Below are positions 35,192 to 43,743 of a stretch of 64,000 bases of DNA, piece by piece. Made by a program: the position numbers and the translations under genes. Below the pieces are notes generated by a model that saw only the letters and a program-made list of their open reading frames with translations, made no database searches and was not told the DNA's origin. Position 1 is the stretch's first letter. Every line of letters begins with the position of its first letter. The stretch spans positions 1,178,001 to 1,242,000 of the forward strand of contig NZ_CP015971.1 in assembly GCF_001659705.1 (NCBI RefSeq), written 5' to 3'. This DNA is from Arachidicoccus sp. BS20 (GTDB taxonomy: Bacteria; Bacteroidota; Bacteroidia; Chitinophagales; Chitinophagaceae).

Positions 35192-36289
35192 TTAATTCTT
35201 TTTTATCAGTTCTATAAAATCATCAAATAAATAACGACTATCGTGCGGACCGGGCGTTGCCTCAGGATGATACTGTACGCTGAACGCCGGCTTATTTTTC
35301 ATGCGGAAACCTTCGATGCTGTCATCGTTTAGATTTACGTGCGTTACTTCGAGATTTTCTGCTGCGTTTATTTTTTCCGCATCTACCGCAAAACCATGAT
35401 TCTGCGTACTTATTTCACTTTTTCCGGAGATTAAATTCTTAACGGGATGATTCAGTCCGCGATGCCCGTGGTGCATTTTAAAAGTAGGAATATTATTTGC
35501 CAAAGCCAGCAACTGATGTCCAAGACAAATGCCAAACACAGGCTTATCTTCTTTCAAAATATCTTTCACGGTTGCAATCGCATAATCCATTGACGACGGG
35601 TCGCCGGGACCGTTAGATAAAAAATATCCGTTGGGCGAAAATTCTTTCAAACGCGCAACCGGCGTTTTCGCAGGATGTACGCGCACGTGCGCACCGCGTG
35701 CAACCAGATTGTCCAAAATATTTTTCTTAATACCGAAATCAAGCACAGCAACTTTTATATCGGAATCAGGATTACCAAGTTCGTATTCTTTATTTGTGCT
35801 TACTTCGTTTGCCAAATCCAAACCTTCCATGTTCGGAACTTTTGCGAGTTCTTCTTTCAGCTTTTCAATATCTGTAATTTCAGAAGAGATGATACAGTTC
35901 ATCGCACCTTGATGGCGAATATGCGCAACCAACGCGCGCGTATCAATACCTGCAATGGAAACAATATTGTTCTTGATTAAATAGTCGCCCAAAGAATCAT
36001 CGGCTTGGTAGCGCGAATATTTATCTTCGAGATTGCGACCAATTAAGCCTTTGATTTTTACGGTGTCGCTTTCCACATCTGTTTTCTTTGTTCCGTAATT
36101 ACCGATGTGAACATTGTTCATAATCAATATTTGACCGTAATAACTTGGGTCGGTAAATACTTCTTGATAGCCGGTCATTCCGGTATTGAAACAAATTTCG
36201 CCTGCGGCGGTTCCTATTTTTCCGAATGCTTTTCCGTGAAAAACATTGCCGTCGGCTAACAATAAAACTGCGGGGATTGAATTGGACAT
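35192..36289 (-). CDS. carA: Carbamoyl-phosphate synthase small subunit
   Basis: CarA is the glutamine amidotransferase subunit that supplies ammonia to CarB for arginine and pyrimidine synthesis. The 365-residue protein has the N-terminal CPSase small-chain domain (FGKIGTAAGEICFNTGMTGYQEV, residues about 20-42) and a class I glutaminase domain with nucleophile Cys in FGICLGHQLLA, and the His/Glu pair in SVQYHPEATPGPHDS. No carB is adjacent in the window. The gene stands alone on the minus strand. Confidence 0.97.
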   Translation of the reverse strand: MSNSIPAVLLLADGNVFHGKAFGKIGTAAGEICFNTGMTGYQEVFTDPSYYGQILIMNNVHIGNYGTKKTDVESDTVKIKGLIGRNLEDKYSRYQADDSLGDYLIKNNIVSIAGIDTRALVAHIRHQGAMNCIISSEITDIEKLKEELAKVPNMEGLDLANEVSTNKEYELGNPDSDIKVAVLDFGIKKNILDNLVARGAHVRVHPAKTPVARLKEFSPNGYFLSNGPGDPSSMDYAIATVKDILKEDKPVFGICLGHQLLALANNIPTFKMHHGHRGLNHPVKNLISGKSEISTQNHGFAVDAEKINAAENLEVTHVNLNDDSIEGFRMKNKPAFSVQYHPEATPGPHDSRYLFDDFIELIKKN

Positions 36290-36413
36290 TTTTTCGTAAA
36301 AATTTCGTTGCGCAAAGGAACAGATTTTTGGGGAATTTTTCTCTTAAATTGTTATTCAATTTATTGCCTGAAATAAAATATTTCATTAGTCTATAAAAAA
36401 AGTAGAATATTTT

Positions 36414-36444
36414 TTTGGCAAAATAAAATTTGTTCCTATTTTTG
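36414..36444 (+). promoter_or_regulatory. Perfect Bacteroidota promoter
   Basis: TTTG at 36414-36417, exactly 19 bases, then TATTTTTG at 36437-36444: an ideal match to the -33/-7 consensus TTTG-N19-TAnnTTTG. The predicted start is about 36450, giving a leader of about 175 bases before the 36624 gene. Confidence 0.75.
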
Positions 36445-36450
36445 TTCCGG

Positions 36451-36563
36451 CATCAAGAAGTTACTCATTCAATCTGTAACGCCAACCGAGCGCGAAAAGC
36501 CACGGTGGTAAAACGATGAGGGTTTCAAAAACCAAAAAAGTTCAAAAGTCAGCCGCGACTTTT
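36451..36563 (+). ncRNA. Structured 5' leader with terminator-like hairpin
   Basis: Three helices meet in one junction: P1 CATC (36451-36454) with GATG (36515-36518); P2 GTTAC (36460-36464) with GTAAC (36476-36480); P3 CCAACCG (36482-36488) with CGGTGG (36503-36508) with one bulged A. After them comes a hairpin AAAAGTC/GACTTTT (36544-36563) ending in a T-run. An aptamer-then-terminator order is the layout of a riboswitch. The order ATCAAGA, CAACC, GGTG superficially recalls the SAM-I core, but the k-turn and pseudoknot parts are absent, so I leave the class open. Confidence 0.45.
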
Positions 36564-36623
36564 TAACGTTTCTTAGTTTTTATTGATGCAATACTATTTT
36601 TAACCATTTAAAATTTTATTGCG

Positions 36624-36887
36624 ATGTACGTAGAATTATTATTAAAGGAACAAGAGCAAAAGTTTCAGTCCCAATTCAAAACTTTGCCCAACGACAGGTT
36701 GGTCGAATGCTTCAACAAGCAGGTGCGATGTTTAAGCGGAAATACCATTCGCCGTGTTTATTTATCTGCGTTGAAAAACGAATTTCTCAACAGAGATTTT
36801 GATTGCAGCATTGTATTAAACAAATACGGCTTGCGTGTACAGCAAAAAGTTCGCCTGGAAAATAACCGTTTGGTTTATGCGAATTAG
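36624..36887 (+). CDS. Small protein of unknown function behind a structured leader
   Basis: An 87-residue protein, predicted helical and moderately basic, with no signal peptide or membrane segment. Motif-like parts are FNKQVRCLSGNTIRRVYLSALKNEFL and the terminal QKVRLENNRLVYAN (the first spans about 30-55). I do not recognise a family. It is the only gene of its transcription unit, which has a perfect promoter and a folded leader; a 6-bp hairpin AGTCTA/TAGACT (36912-36932) may end it. Confidence 0.7.
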   Translation: MYVELLLKEQEQKFQSQFKTLPNDRLVECFNKQVRCLSGNTIRRVYLSALKNEFLNRDFDCSIVLNKYGLRVQQKVRLENNRLVYAN

Positions 36888-37046
36888 GTTTCAAAAAATT
36901 TTTATCACAAAGTCTATTATTTTTATAGACTAATATCTAACCTATGTAAATACTATTTTATCAAAATTCCAAAGCACGATGTTAAGCGGCAAGCGTTATT
37001 TGGAAAAGCAAATCATATTCCTTCAATTTTAAAAAACAAAAATATT

Positions 37047-37721
37047 ATGGCAATAACATCCGTTAAAATAAATAATTATGTAAGGTCTTTCGATAAAACC
37101 GATGACGGCAGCGAACCTATCAGTAATTATTACGGTTACACACCGTTGAAATCGGGCAACAGCGTTCCTTATTTTCATCATCCGCTGGAAAAGGTTTTGT
37201 ATCCGAAAAATAAAAATAAAACAAAATTTGTTTTCAACGAGCTTACAACTTCGCATGAAATATTAAATAACGAAAAGCCGGTGGTACTTGTATTTCGCCC
37301 GATATTTCATAATGATGCAGATATTCAAAGGCTGTTTCTGGAAAGCCTGCAAGCCGATATCAATGTTATGGGCGGCAAACTAACCATCATTACAAACGCA
37401 ACAATCCGTTCGTTGAGCGCAGGATTACATCAACCAAATTCGCTGCATATTTTTTCCGATACAGAAAATAAAATCGCAGAACTCTTCGGTTTGTATAATT
37501 CAGAAAATCAAATAAGTGACTGGCTTTCAGGCATCGAAGGCGATATTTCGTTGCCTGCTTATTATGTAATCAATCCCGATGGGAAAATTGTATATCATTA
37601 CATTGACTATAATTTCCGTTCGTACAAGTATGACCATTTCGACGGGCAACATTTTGTGCGACAATTGCTGACGAATGTTTATCAAAATGCACAAAGGCTG
37701 AAACAGTTGGAAAAAGTTTAA
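37047..37721 (+). CDS. Cysteine-free thioredoxin-fold (peroxiredoxin-like) protein
   Basis: A 224-residue cytoplasmic protein whose central part (about 75-200) follows the AhpC/TSA pattern: the strand KPVVLVFRPIF, a helix, KLTIITNATIRSL, and the late LPAYYVINPDGKIVYHYIDY. It contains no cysteine anywhere, so it cannot be a peroxidase by the usual mechanism. The first 70 residues are a Tyr/Lys/Asn-rich extension. It could be a redox-inactive scaffold or binding protein. It has its own A-rich leader and no operon partner. Confidence 0.72.
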   Translation: MAITSVKINNYVRSFDKTDDGSEPISNYYGYTPLKSGNSVPYFHHPLEKVLYPKNKNKTKFVFNELTTSHEILNNEKPVVLVFRPIFHNDADIQRLFLESLQADINVMGGKLTIITNATIRSLSAGLHQPNSLHIFSDTENKIAELFGLYNSENQISDWLSGIEGDISLPAYYVINPDGKIVYHYIDYNFRSYKYDHFDGQHFVRQLLTNVYQNAQRLKQLEKV

Positions 37722-37756
37722 TACTAAACTATAAAACCGTATAGGAACGTGGTTCT

Positions 37757-37780
37757 AATTCTATGTATCTGTGTGGTTAA
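37757..37780. repeat. Degenerate end of the MITE-like repeat
   Basis: The sequence TCTATGTATCTGTGTGGTTA resembles the right terminal repeat of copies A and B, reading like the reverse of the left end of copy A. No complete element is visible here. Confidence 0.4.
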
Positions 37781-37896
37781 AATTATTCCTTAAATCAGTC
37801 CGTTTTTAAATCGAAGAAGCAGGGATTACTTGTATAAGTAATCTCTGTTTTGTATCTTTATCGTTCGTGTACAATAAACTTTTATCGATTTGCAGC

Positions 37897-38985
37897 ATGA
37901 GCATGAATTTTATTTTTACCCGAAGAATATATATACAATTAATTTTACTGTTTATACCCTTTGCAATATCGGCGCAACCATTGTATAAAAACGATACAAT
38001 CGTTGTTGCCGACAGCGCCAGAAGTATCGCAAAAATCCAACCTGAAATACAATCGCCGGTATTGCTCGACGTACAAAAAACCCTTGACTCACTAAACGGA
38101 ATCCAATCAAGACCGGTTCGTAAATCCAACCTGTATTACAGGCTGGCTGTGGGTTTTGCCAAAATGAAAATGTATCCTTTGGCTTTAAAATGTTTTTATT
38201 TTTCTACAAAAAAGAAAGCAAGAAAATCGTTCAACGCAGACAGTGCAACCAAAGAGCAAGATGAATTTTATGCTTCACTGAAACAAGCGAGAGAAAATAT
38301 TTTACAAACATCATCCGGCGAAGCCATTGCTATTTTCGGCGATACAGTTCTGGTCAATAAAATAAAACAAAGAGGCGAAAGCTCAAAGCCGATAGAAGAT
38401 TCAAGCATCGTCAATCCGTTTCTCGACCATAAGACCGCAAGCGCTTATGGCGTGATTGTGCATGTAAAACAGCCCGTGCGCGGCAAGCGAAGAAAAATAA
38501 AGCTGCCGGGCAATGTTGGTCATACTTTTATTACATTGATAAAATTCAACGCAGACGGAAGCAGCGTGCAACGCACTTTCGGGTTTTACCCTAAAAAATC
38601 GCTGCCTCTTGAAGCATCTCCGTTTTTCCCAAACACACCGTCTTATTTTAAAAACGATGCCCGGCACGATTGGGACGAAGCCGTAGGAAAATTTATCGAT
38701 AAAAAACAATTCGATTTGATTCTCGACCTTACAAAAAAATATGCAAAGAAACGCTATCATCTCAGTAAAAACAACTGTACCGATTTCGGGTTGAACATCG
38801 CTTCCATCGCGGGTATTCAAATCAAGCATACAAAGGGGAAATGGCTGCTCGGCGGCGGAAACGACCCGGCAGATATGGGACAAAGCATTCGCGAAAATGA
38901 AGTGGCAACCAGCAACGGAAAGTTATTTATATACAGCCAGCCATTGGACAGCGACGATAAACTTGCCAAAGGCAACGGCGAATAA
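37897..38985 (+). CDS. Secreted protein with NlpC/P60- or DUF4105-like fold
   Basis: I place the start at ATG 37897; it has a signal peptide (MSMNFIFTRRIYIQLILLF to ISAQ). A GTG at 37867 and an ATG at 37903 are alternatives. The C-terminal half has the arrangement of papain-like/permuted thiol proteins: GNVGHTFITLIKF (a His after a Gly-rich turn) and, about 90 residues on, HLSKNNCTDFGLNIASIAG with a Cys in NCTDFG, resembling LRAT/DUF4105-type enzymes. It may hydrolyse a cell-wall or lipid amide. The N-terminal half (about 25-150) is not recognised. It precedes the VWA gene by 55 bases on the same strand and could be co-transcribed. Confidence 0.68.
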   Translation: MSMNFIFTRRIYIQLILLFIPFAISAQPLYKNDTIVVADSARSIAKIQPEIQSPVLLDVQKTLDSLNGIQSRPVRKSNLYYRLAVGFAKMKMYPLALKCFYFSTKKKARKSFNADSATKEQDEFYASLKQARENILQTSSGEAIAIFGDTVLVNKIKQRGESSKPIEDSSIVNPFLDHKTASAYGVIVHVKQPVRGKRRKIKLPGNVGHTFITLIKFNADGSSVQRTFGFYPKKSLPLEASPFFPNTPSYFKNDARHDWDEAVGKFIDKKQFDLILDLTKKYAKKRYHLSKNNCTDFGLNIASIAGIQIKHTKGKWLLGGGNDPADMGQSIRENEVATSNGKLFIYSQPLDSDDKLAKGNGE

Positions 38986-39040
38986 ATCTTAACAACATTC
39001 GCATCAAAATTATCGTACCTTTATACAACAATTTTTAGAA

Positions 39041-40135
39041 ATGATAGGTTTTGAATTTTCCCAATTTATTTCCGACGAAAGTAAAAGCAAGTTTGAACAG
39101 TTGCTTGATATTTTTATGCAACTACTACCCAATACCAACGGCGACGTGCAGGAAACATTGGAATGGATGAATCAGTTGGATAAGTACTTCAATCTTACCA
39201 ACGATAATTACGGCATGGGCGATTTTATTCAAGACCTGAAAGACAAGGGCTATTTGAAAGAAAATGAATTGTCCGGCGAAATGTCATTGACAGCGAAGAG
39301 CAAGCAAAGCATTCGACAACGCAGCCTCGAAGAGGTTTTCAACAAGCTGAAAAAATCAAAACAGGGCGAACATAGCACAAAGAAAACGGGCAGCGGCGAT
39401 GAAATAAATTCCGACATACGCAATTATCAGTTCGGCGACAAACTGGAACAAATAGATTTTACCGAAAGCATTCGCTCTGCGCAAATAAGACATGGTGCAG
39501 AATCTCTCTCGTTGCATGAAGATGATTTGCAAATTCGCGAAACGAGTTTCAAGGCGCAAACATCAACTGTGTTGATGATTGACATTTCTCATTCTATGAT
39601 TTTGTATGGCGAAGACCGCATTACGCCAGCGAAAAAAGTAGCAATGGCGTTGAGCGAATTAATCACTACAAAATATCCGAAAGACACACTCGATATTGTT
39701 GTTTTCGGCAACGATGCGTGGACGGTTGATATAAACGATTTGCCTTACCTCCAAGTCGGTCCGTATCATACTAATACTGTTGCCGGACTTGAATTGGCAA
39801 TGGATATTCTCCGCCGCCGTAAAAATGCCAATAAGAAAATTTTTATGATTACCGATGGTAAACCTACTTGTCTTAAAATCAATGGACGATACTATAAAAA
39901 TGCGTTCGGGTTAGACGGGAAAATTACCAACCGCTGCATCAGTCTTGCAGCACAGTGCAAAAAGCTGAAGATTGACATTACCACTTTTATGATTGCTTCC
40001 GACCCGTATCTGCAAGCCTTTGTAACCGAATTTACCGAGATGAACAATGGTAAAGCTTACTTCGCTACGCTCGACAATCTCGGCTCTTTTATCTTCAAAG
40101 ATTTTGAAAGTGGAAAAAGGAAAACAGTATATTGA
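39041..40135 (+). CDS. VWA-domain protein
   Basis: A 364-residue cytoplasmic protein. The N-terminal about 150 residues are helical and acidic; the VWA domain (about 180-364) has the metal-ion-dependent adhesion motif DISHSM (DxSxS type), the T in HTNTVAGLE and the D in ITDGKPTCLK. In many bacteria such VWA proteins work with a MoxR or Mg-chelatase-like AAA ATPase; none is visible in the window. It follows the 37897 gene on the same strand. Substrate and process are unknown. Confidence 0.85.
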   Translation: MIGFEFSQFISDESKSKFEQLLDIFMQLLPNTNGDVQETLEWMNQLDKYFNLTNDNYGMGDFIQDLKDKGYLKENELSGEMSLTAKSKQSIRQRSLEEVFNKLKKSKQGEHSTKKTGSGDEINSDIRNYQFGDKLEQIDFTESIRSAQIRHGAESLSLHEDDLQIRETSFKAQTSTVLMIDISHSMILYGEDRITPAKKVAMALSELITTKYPKDTLDIVVFGNDAWTVDINDLPYLQVGPYHTNTVAGLELAMDILRRRKNANKKIFMITDGKPTCLKINGRYYKNAFGLDGKITNRCISLAAQCKKLKIDITTFMIASDPYLQAFVTEFTEMNNGKAYFATLDNLGSFIFKDFESGKRKTVY

Positions 40136-40421
40136 TTTTTACTCAACAGAATACACATATAAAACAACCAAATATATTATGCTCCTTACTTTCATTGTGT
40201 ACAATTAACATCTTTTAGTGTTTTATACATTTCCATAAGTATTCAGCTTTGTGTTCACGCGCTTACGTATGCAAGCAAGCGCTTCACATTCGGAAACTTC
40301 ACTATTTTTTATTAACTTCGCAATAATCGCAGGTCGGCATACTCCATCTTTTATCATTTAGCGTCGGCTTAACCATTATTATCACGACCATATCGGTCAA
40401 GTCTGAAAAATCTTTTAAACT

Positions 40422-42665
40422 ATGCGTAACCGATTATTTGTGGTATCCAACAGGTTGCCTTTATCTATTAAACAAAAAAATAATAGCTATGTACTGAGAC
40501 AATCGTCCGGCGGATTAATTTCTGCCATTAATACTTATTTGAAAGCAGACAATCAATCTTCTTTCACACAGACCTTTTGGGTAGGAATTCCTGATTGCAG
40601 CAAGAAAATTTGGGAAAGTGCCATCGACAAGCTTGAGAATAAAAATTACGACTATCTTCCCATTTTTGTAGAAGAAGAAAAATATGAATTATATTACAAC
40701 GGCTTTGCCAATTCGCTGGTATGGCCGCTGTTTCATTATTTCGCATCGTTTGCCAACTACGATCAAACGCACTTTGATGCGTATATGGAAATAAACGAAA
40801 TGTTTGCCGATGCGCTGCTGCCACAGCTAAGATACGGCGATGTAGTTTGGATTCACGACTATCATCTGATGCCCCTCGCCGGGATATTGCGCAAGAAAAA
40901 ACCTTCACTTACTATCGGATTCTTTCTGCATATACCGTTTCCGTCATACGAATTGTTCAGAGTCATTCCAAAGCAATGGCAGCACGCAATATTGACCGGA
41001 ATGCTTGGCGCCGATTTGATAGGCTTTCACACACTCGACTATGCTTCGCATTTTTTATTTTGCCTCGAAACCATTTTAAAAATTGAAGCCAATGGGCAAA
41101 ATGTCGCTTGGGAAAACCGGCAGATTAAAATAGACGCATTCCCGGTAAGCATTGATTTTGATTTGTTTTTCAACTCTTATGACAAGCCTGAAATAGCTGC
41201 CATACGAAAGCAATATCTTGATTTAAAAAAAGATAAAAAGCTGATTTTTTCTGTGGACAGACTTGATTATACAAAAGGCATTTACAAACGCTTAACCGGT
41301 TACGAACAATTTCTGCTCGATAATCCCGATTATAAGGAGAAAGTAATTTTTGTACTAAATATAGTACCCTCGCGCGATTCCATTTCCAAGTATATTGAAA
41401 GCAAGCAAATGATAGACGAATACATTGGCGATATCAACAGCCGCCTTGGAAACATTGGCTGGCAGCCCGTCTTGTATCAATATGCACATTTAAAATTTGA
41501 ACAGCTAATTGCCTTATACACCGCCTGTGATATGGCATTGATAACACCTATACGCGATGGTATGAACCTCGTGGCAAAAGAATTTGTTGCGAGCCGGAAA
41601 GACAAACTGGGCGTTCTTATTTTAAGCGAAATGACCGGCGCTGCCAAAGAATTGTCCGAAGCGTTGCTAATCAATCCAAACGACAACAAGGAAATTGCCA
41701 CGATGATAAAATACGGACTTGAAATGAAGCCCGAAGAACAATCGCAGAGAATAACCACCATGCAAAACAGAATAAAAAAATATGATGTAAATGCGTGGGC
41801 AACAGATTTCTTTACACAACTTAATTCTATCAAAGATTTACAATTAAAATTTGAAGTGAAATTTCTCGATAATATCAGCAAAGCCAACTTATTAAGCAGC
41901 TACGTAGATGCTTCGCAAAGATTATTACTACTCGATTACGACGGCACTTTAACACCATTTTCCGAACAACCGTCAGAAGCCGTGCCATCAGAAGAATTAC
42001 TACAAATATTAGAGCAGCTTTCCCGCGACCCGCAAAACGATGTCTATATCATCAGCGGCAGAGATGGAGAAACGCTTGAACGCTGGCTTGGTCATCTGCC
42101 GTCATTGGGACTAATAGCTGAACATGGTGCCAAAATACGCACCGGAAACAATGGTTGGCGCGCGACTTCAGGACTGACCAGTGCAACAGAGTGGATGCAC
42201 AAAGTAGAAGACATTATGGATAAATACGTGGCAAAATGTCCGCGTTCATTTATCGAGAAAAAAGAATTTTCAATTGCGTGGCATTACCGAAACGTAGAGA
42301 TTGCATTGGGACAAGTTCGAGCCAAAGAATTGCAAGCGGAACTTCAGCAGACCGTTGCCGCATTGCCTTTAAACGTGTTGATGGGCAATAAAGTAATTGA
42401 AGTAAAATTCAAAGGCAACAACAAAGGCTCGGCTGCAGAGAAAATTATCAAGTCAAAAAAATATGATTTTATTCTTTCAGTCGGCGACGATCGTACCGAT
42501 GAGGATATGTTCCTCAAAGTAGCAAAGCTGCCTCAGGCTTTTAGTATCAAAGTCGGAAGCGAAGCATCATTTGCAAAGTACAATCTGCACACGTCATACA
42601 TGGTGTTATCGCTTTTGCACGCTTTGGCTATGTACAATCAAAATGCTTTGATAAAGAGAATCTGA
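40422..42665 (+). CDS. Bifunctional trehalose-6-phosphate synthase/phosphatase
   Basis: The 747-residue fusion makes trehalose from UDP-glucose and glucose-6-phosphate. The N-terminal GT20 (OtsA) part (about 1-465) has IHDYHLMPLAG, the nucleotide-binding RLDYTKGI motif and the DGMNLVAKEF loop. The C-terminal HAD-type phosphatase (OtsB, about 490-747) has LLDYDGTLTPF with the nucleophile Asp, ISGRDGETLERWL and SVGDDRTDEDMF. Both active sites look intact. The product is an osmolyte and stress protectant. The 286 bases upstream hold no recognisable gene. It is followed by a hairpin and then the IS element. Confidence 0.96.
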   Translation: MRNRLFVVSNRLPLSIKQKNNSYVLRQSSGGLISAINTYLKADNQSSFTQTFWVGIPDCSKKIWESAIDKLENKNYDYLPIFVEEEKYELYYNGFANSLVWPLFHYFASFANYDQTHFDAYMEINEMFADALLPQLRYGDVVWIHDYHLMPLAGILRKKKPSLTIGFFLHIPFPSYELFRVIPKQWQHAILTGMLGADLIGFHTLDYASHFLFCLETILKIEANGQNVAWENRQIKIDAFPVSIDFDLFFNSYDKPEIAAIRKQYLDLKKDKKLIFSVDRLDYTKGIYKRLTGYEQFLLDNPDYKEKVIFVLNIVPSRDSISKYIESKQMIDEYIGDINSRLGNIGWQPVLYQYAHLKFEQLIALYTACDMALITPIRDGMNLVAKEFVASRKDKLGVLILSEMTGAAKELSEALLINPNDNKEIATMIKYGLEMKPEEQSQRITTMQNRIKKYDVNAWATDFFTQLNSIKDLQLKFEVKFLDNISKANLLSSYVDASQRLLLLDYDGTLTPFSEQPSEAVPSEELLQILEQLSRDPQNDVYIISGRDGETLERWLGHLPSLGLIAEHGAKIRTGNNGWRATSGLTSATEWMHKVEDIMDKYVAKCPRSFIEKKEFSIAWHYRNVEIALGQVRAKELQAELQQTVAALPLNVLMGNKVIEVKFKGNNKGSAAEKIIKSKKYDFILSVGDDRTDEDMFLKVAKLPQAFSIKVGSEASFAKYNLHTSYMVLSLLHALAMYNQNALIKRI

Positions 42666-42700
42666 GTCCTTTTCATTTACATTTCTTACTTTAAATAAAG

Positions 42701-42733
42701 CATCCCATAAAGTTTGCGAGACTTTATGGGATG
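42701..42733. terminator. Bidirectional terminator-like hairpin
   Basis: A perfect 13-bp stem CATCCCATAAAGT/ACTTTATGGGATG with a 7-base loop, 36 bases after the trehalose gene. On the minus strand it is followed by CTTTATTTAAAG. Before the IS inserted it would have separated the convergent trehalose and sugar-porter genes. Confidence 0.6.
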
Positions 42734-42756
42734 ACAAACTAAAAAAAATAGTTATA

Positions 42757-43735
42757 CACTCGTGGTGCATTATAAAAAAGAGTTGCTCATTAGACTACAT
42801 AGTCGTATATTGTATTGATTACCAGTCGAATACAATTATGAGCAACCTGAGAGCAAGTTACGAACTAATTTTAAAAGAATTGCGTAAAATCACAGAAAGT
42901 GAAAATATGTATTACAAACCGATACGACCTCAGCTGTCCGACATAGAGTTGATAAGTTTAGTCATTCTGGCAGAGTTCAAATCCATTGACTCGGAACGAC
43001 AACTTTTCAGAGAAATAGAAGAACTTGGCATTGCATCCAAGATAGAACGTAGTGTTTATAACAGAAGAAAGCGCAAACTTTTTCCTTACATAGAAAGTTT
43101 GAGAAAGAAAATGGCTCAGAAATTTAATGACTTTGAAAACTATTTTGTGGTAGACAGTATGCCTTTGGAAGTCTGTAAAATATCACGTTCTTCCAGAAGT
43201 AAAATCTGTAAAGAAAATGATGATGCTTTTCCCGACAGAGGTTTCTGCGCTTCGCAGAACTTACCTTTTTACGGCTATAAATTACACGCCGTGTGTTCTG
43301 TTAGCGGAGTTTTCCAAAGTTTTGATATAACGCCTGCATCTGTTCACGACATTCATTATCTGCAAGATATTAAATCGCAAATCACTGATTGTACTTTGCT
43401 CGCTGACAAAGGCTATCTCTCTCAAAGCATACAATTGGATTTGTTTAACGAAGTAAATATTGAATTGGAAGTGCCTAAAAGAATCAATCAGAAAGATTAT
43501 AAGCCGCAGTTCTACCTTTTCAGAAAATATCGCAAAAGAATCGAAACCTTGTTTTCACAGTTATGCGACCAATTTATGATTAGGCGTAATTATGCAAAAT
43601 CTTTTGATGGTTTTAAAACAAGAATACTTGCTAAAATAACAGCACTCACGACCATTCAATATTTAAACAAATTTGTTTTCAACAGAAATATCAATAACAT
43701 TAAAATTAATCTCGCTTAATAATGCACCACGAGTG
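42757..43735 (+). mobile_element. IS982-family insertion sequence, complete
   Basis: A 979-base element with 17-bp perfect terminal inverted repeats (left CACTCGTGGTGCATTAT at 42757-42773; right 43719-43735). It is flanked by the 5-bp direct repeat TTATA (42752-42756 and 43736-43740), the target duplication. One transposase gene fills it, and its stop codon touches the right repeat. All parts are intact, so it may be active. It sits in the convergent gap just past the sugar-porter stop and breaks no gene. Confidence 0.9.
42838..43719 (+). CDS. IS982-family transposase
   Basis: A 293-residue DDE transposase of the IS982 type: helical N-terminal DNA-binding region, then FVVDSMPLEVCK (first Asp), LLADKGYLS (second Asp) and KRIETLFSQLCDQF (Glu). 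The frame is uninterrupted and of standard length. The gene is transcribed in plus sense with a likely internal promoter just inside the left repeat. It belongs wholly to the mobile element; its neighbours are unrelated. Confidence 0.93.
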   Translation: MSNLRASYELILKELRKITESENMYYKPIRPQLSDIELISLVILAEFKSIDSERQLFREIEELGIASKIERSVYNRRKRKLFPYIESLRKKMAQKFNDFENYFVVDSMPLEVCKISRSSRSKICKENDDAFPDRGFCASQNLPFYGYKLHAVCSVSGVFQSFDITPASVHDIHYLQDIKSQITDCTLLADKGYLSQSIQLDLFNEVNIELEVPKRINQKDYKPQFYLFRKYRKRIETLFSQLCDQFMIRRNYAKSFDGFKTRILAKITALTTIQYLNKFVFNRNINNIKINLA

Positions 43736-43743
43736 TTATACTA

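Noticed and set aside
36451-36518. SAM-I or c-di-GMP riboswitch at the 36624 leader
   Set aside because: Short motifs coincide (ATCAAGA, GGTG, AAAGCCACGG), but the k-turn, pseudoknot and receptor parts of those classes are missing, so only an unassigned structured leader is reported.
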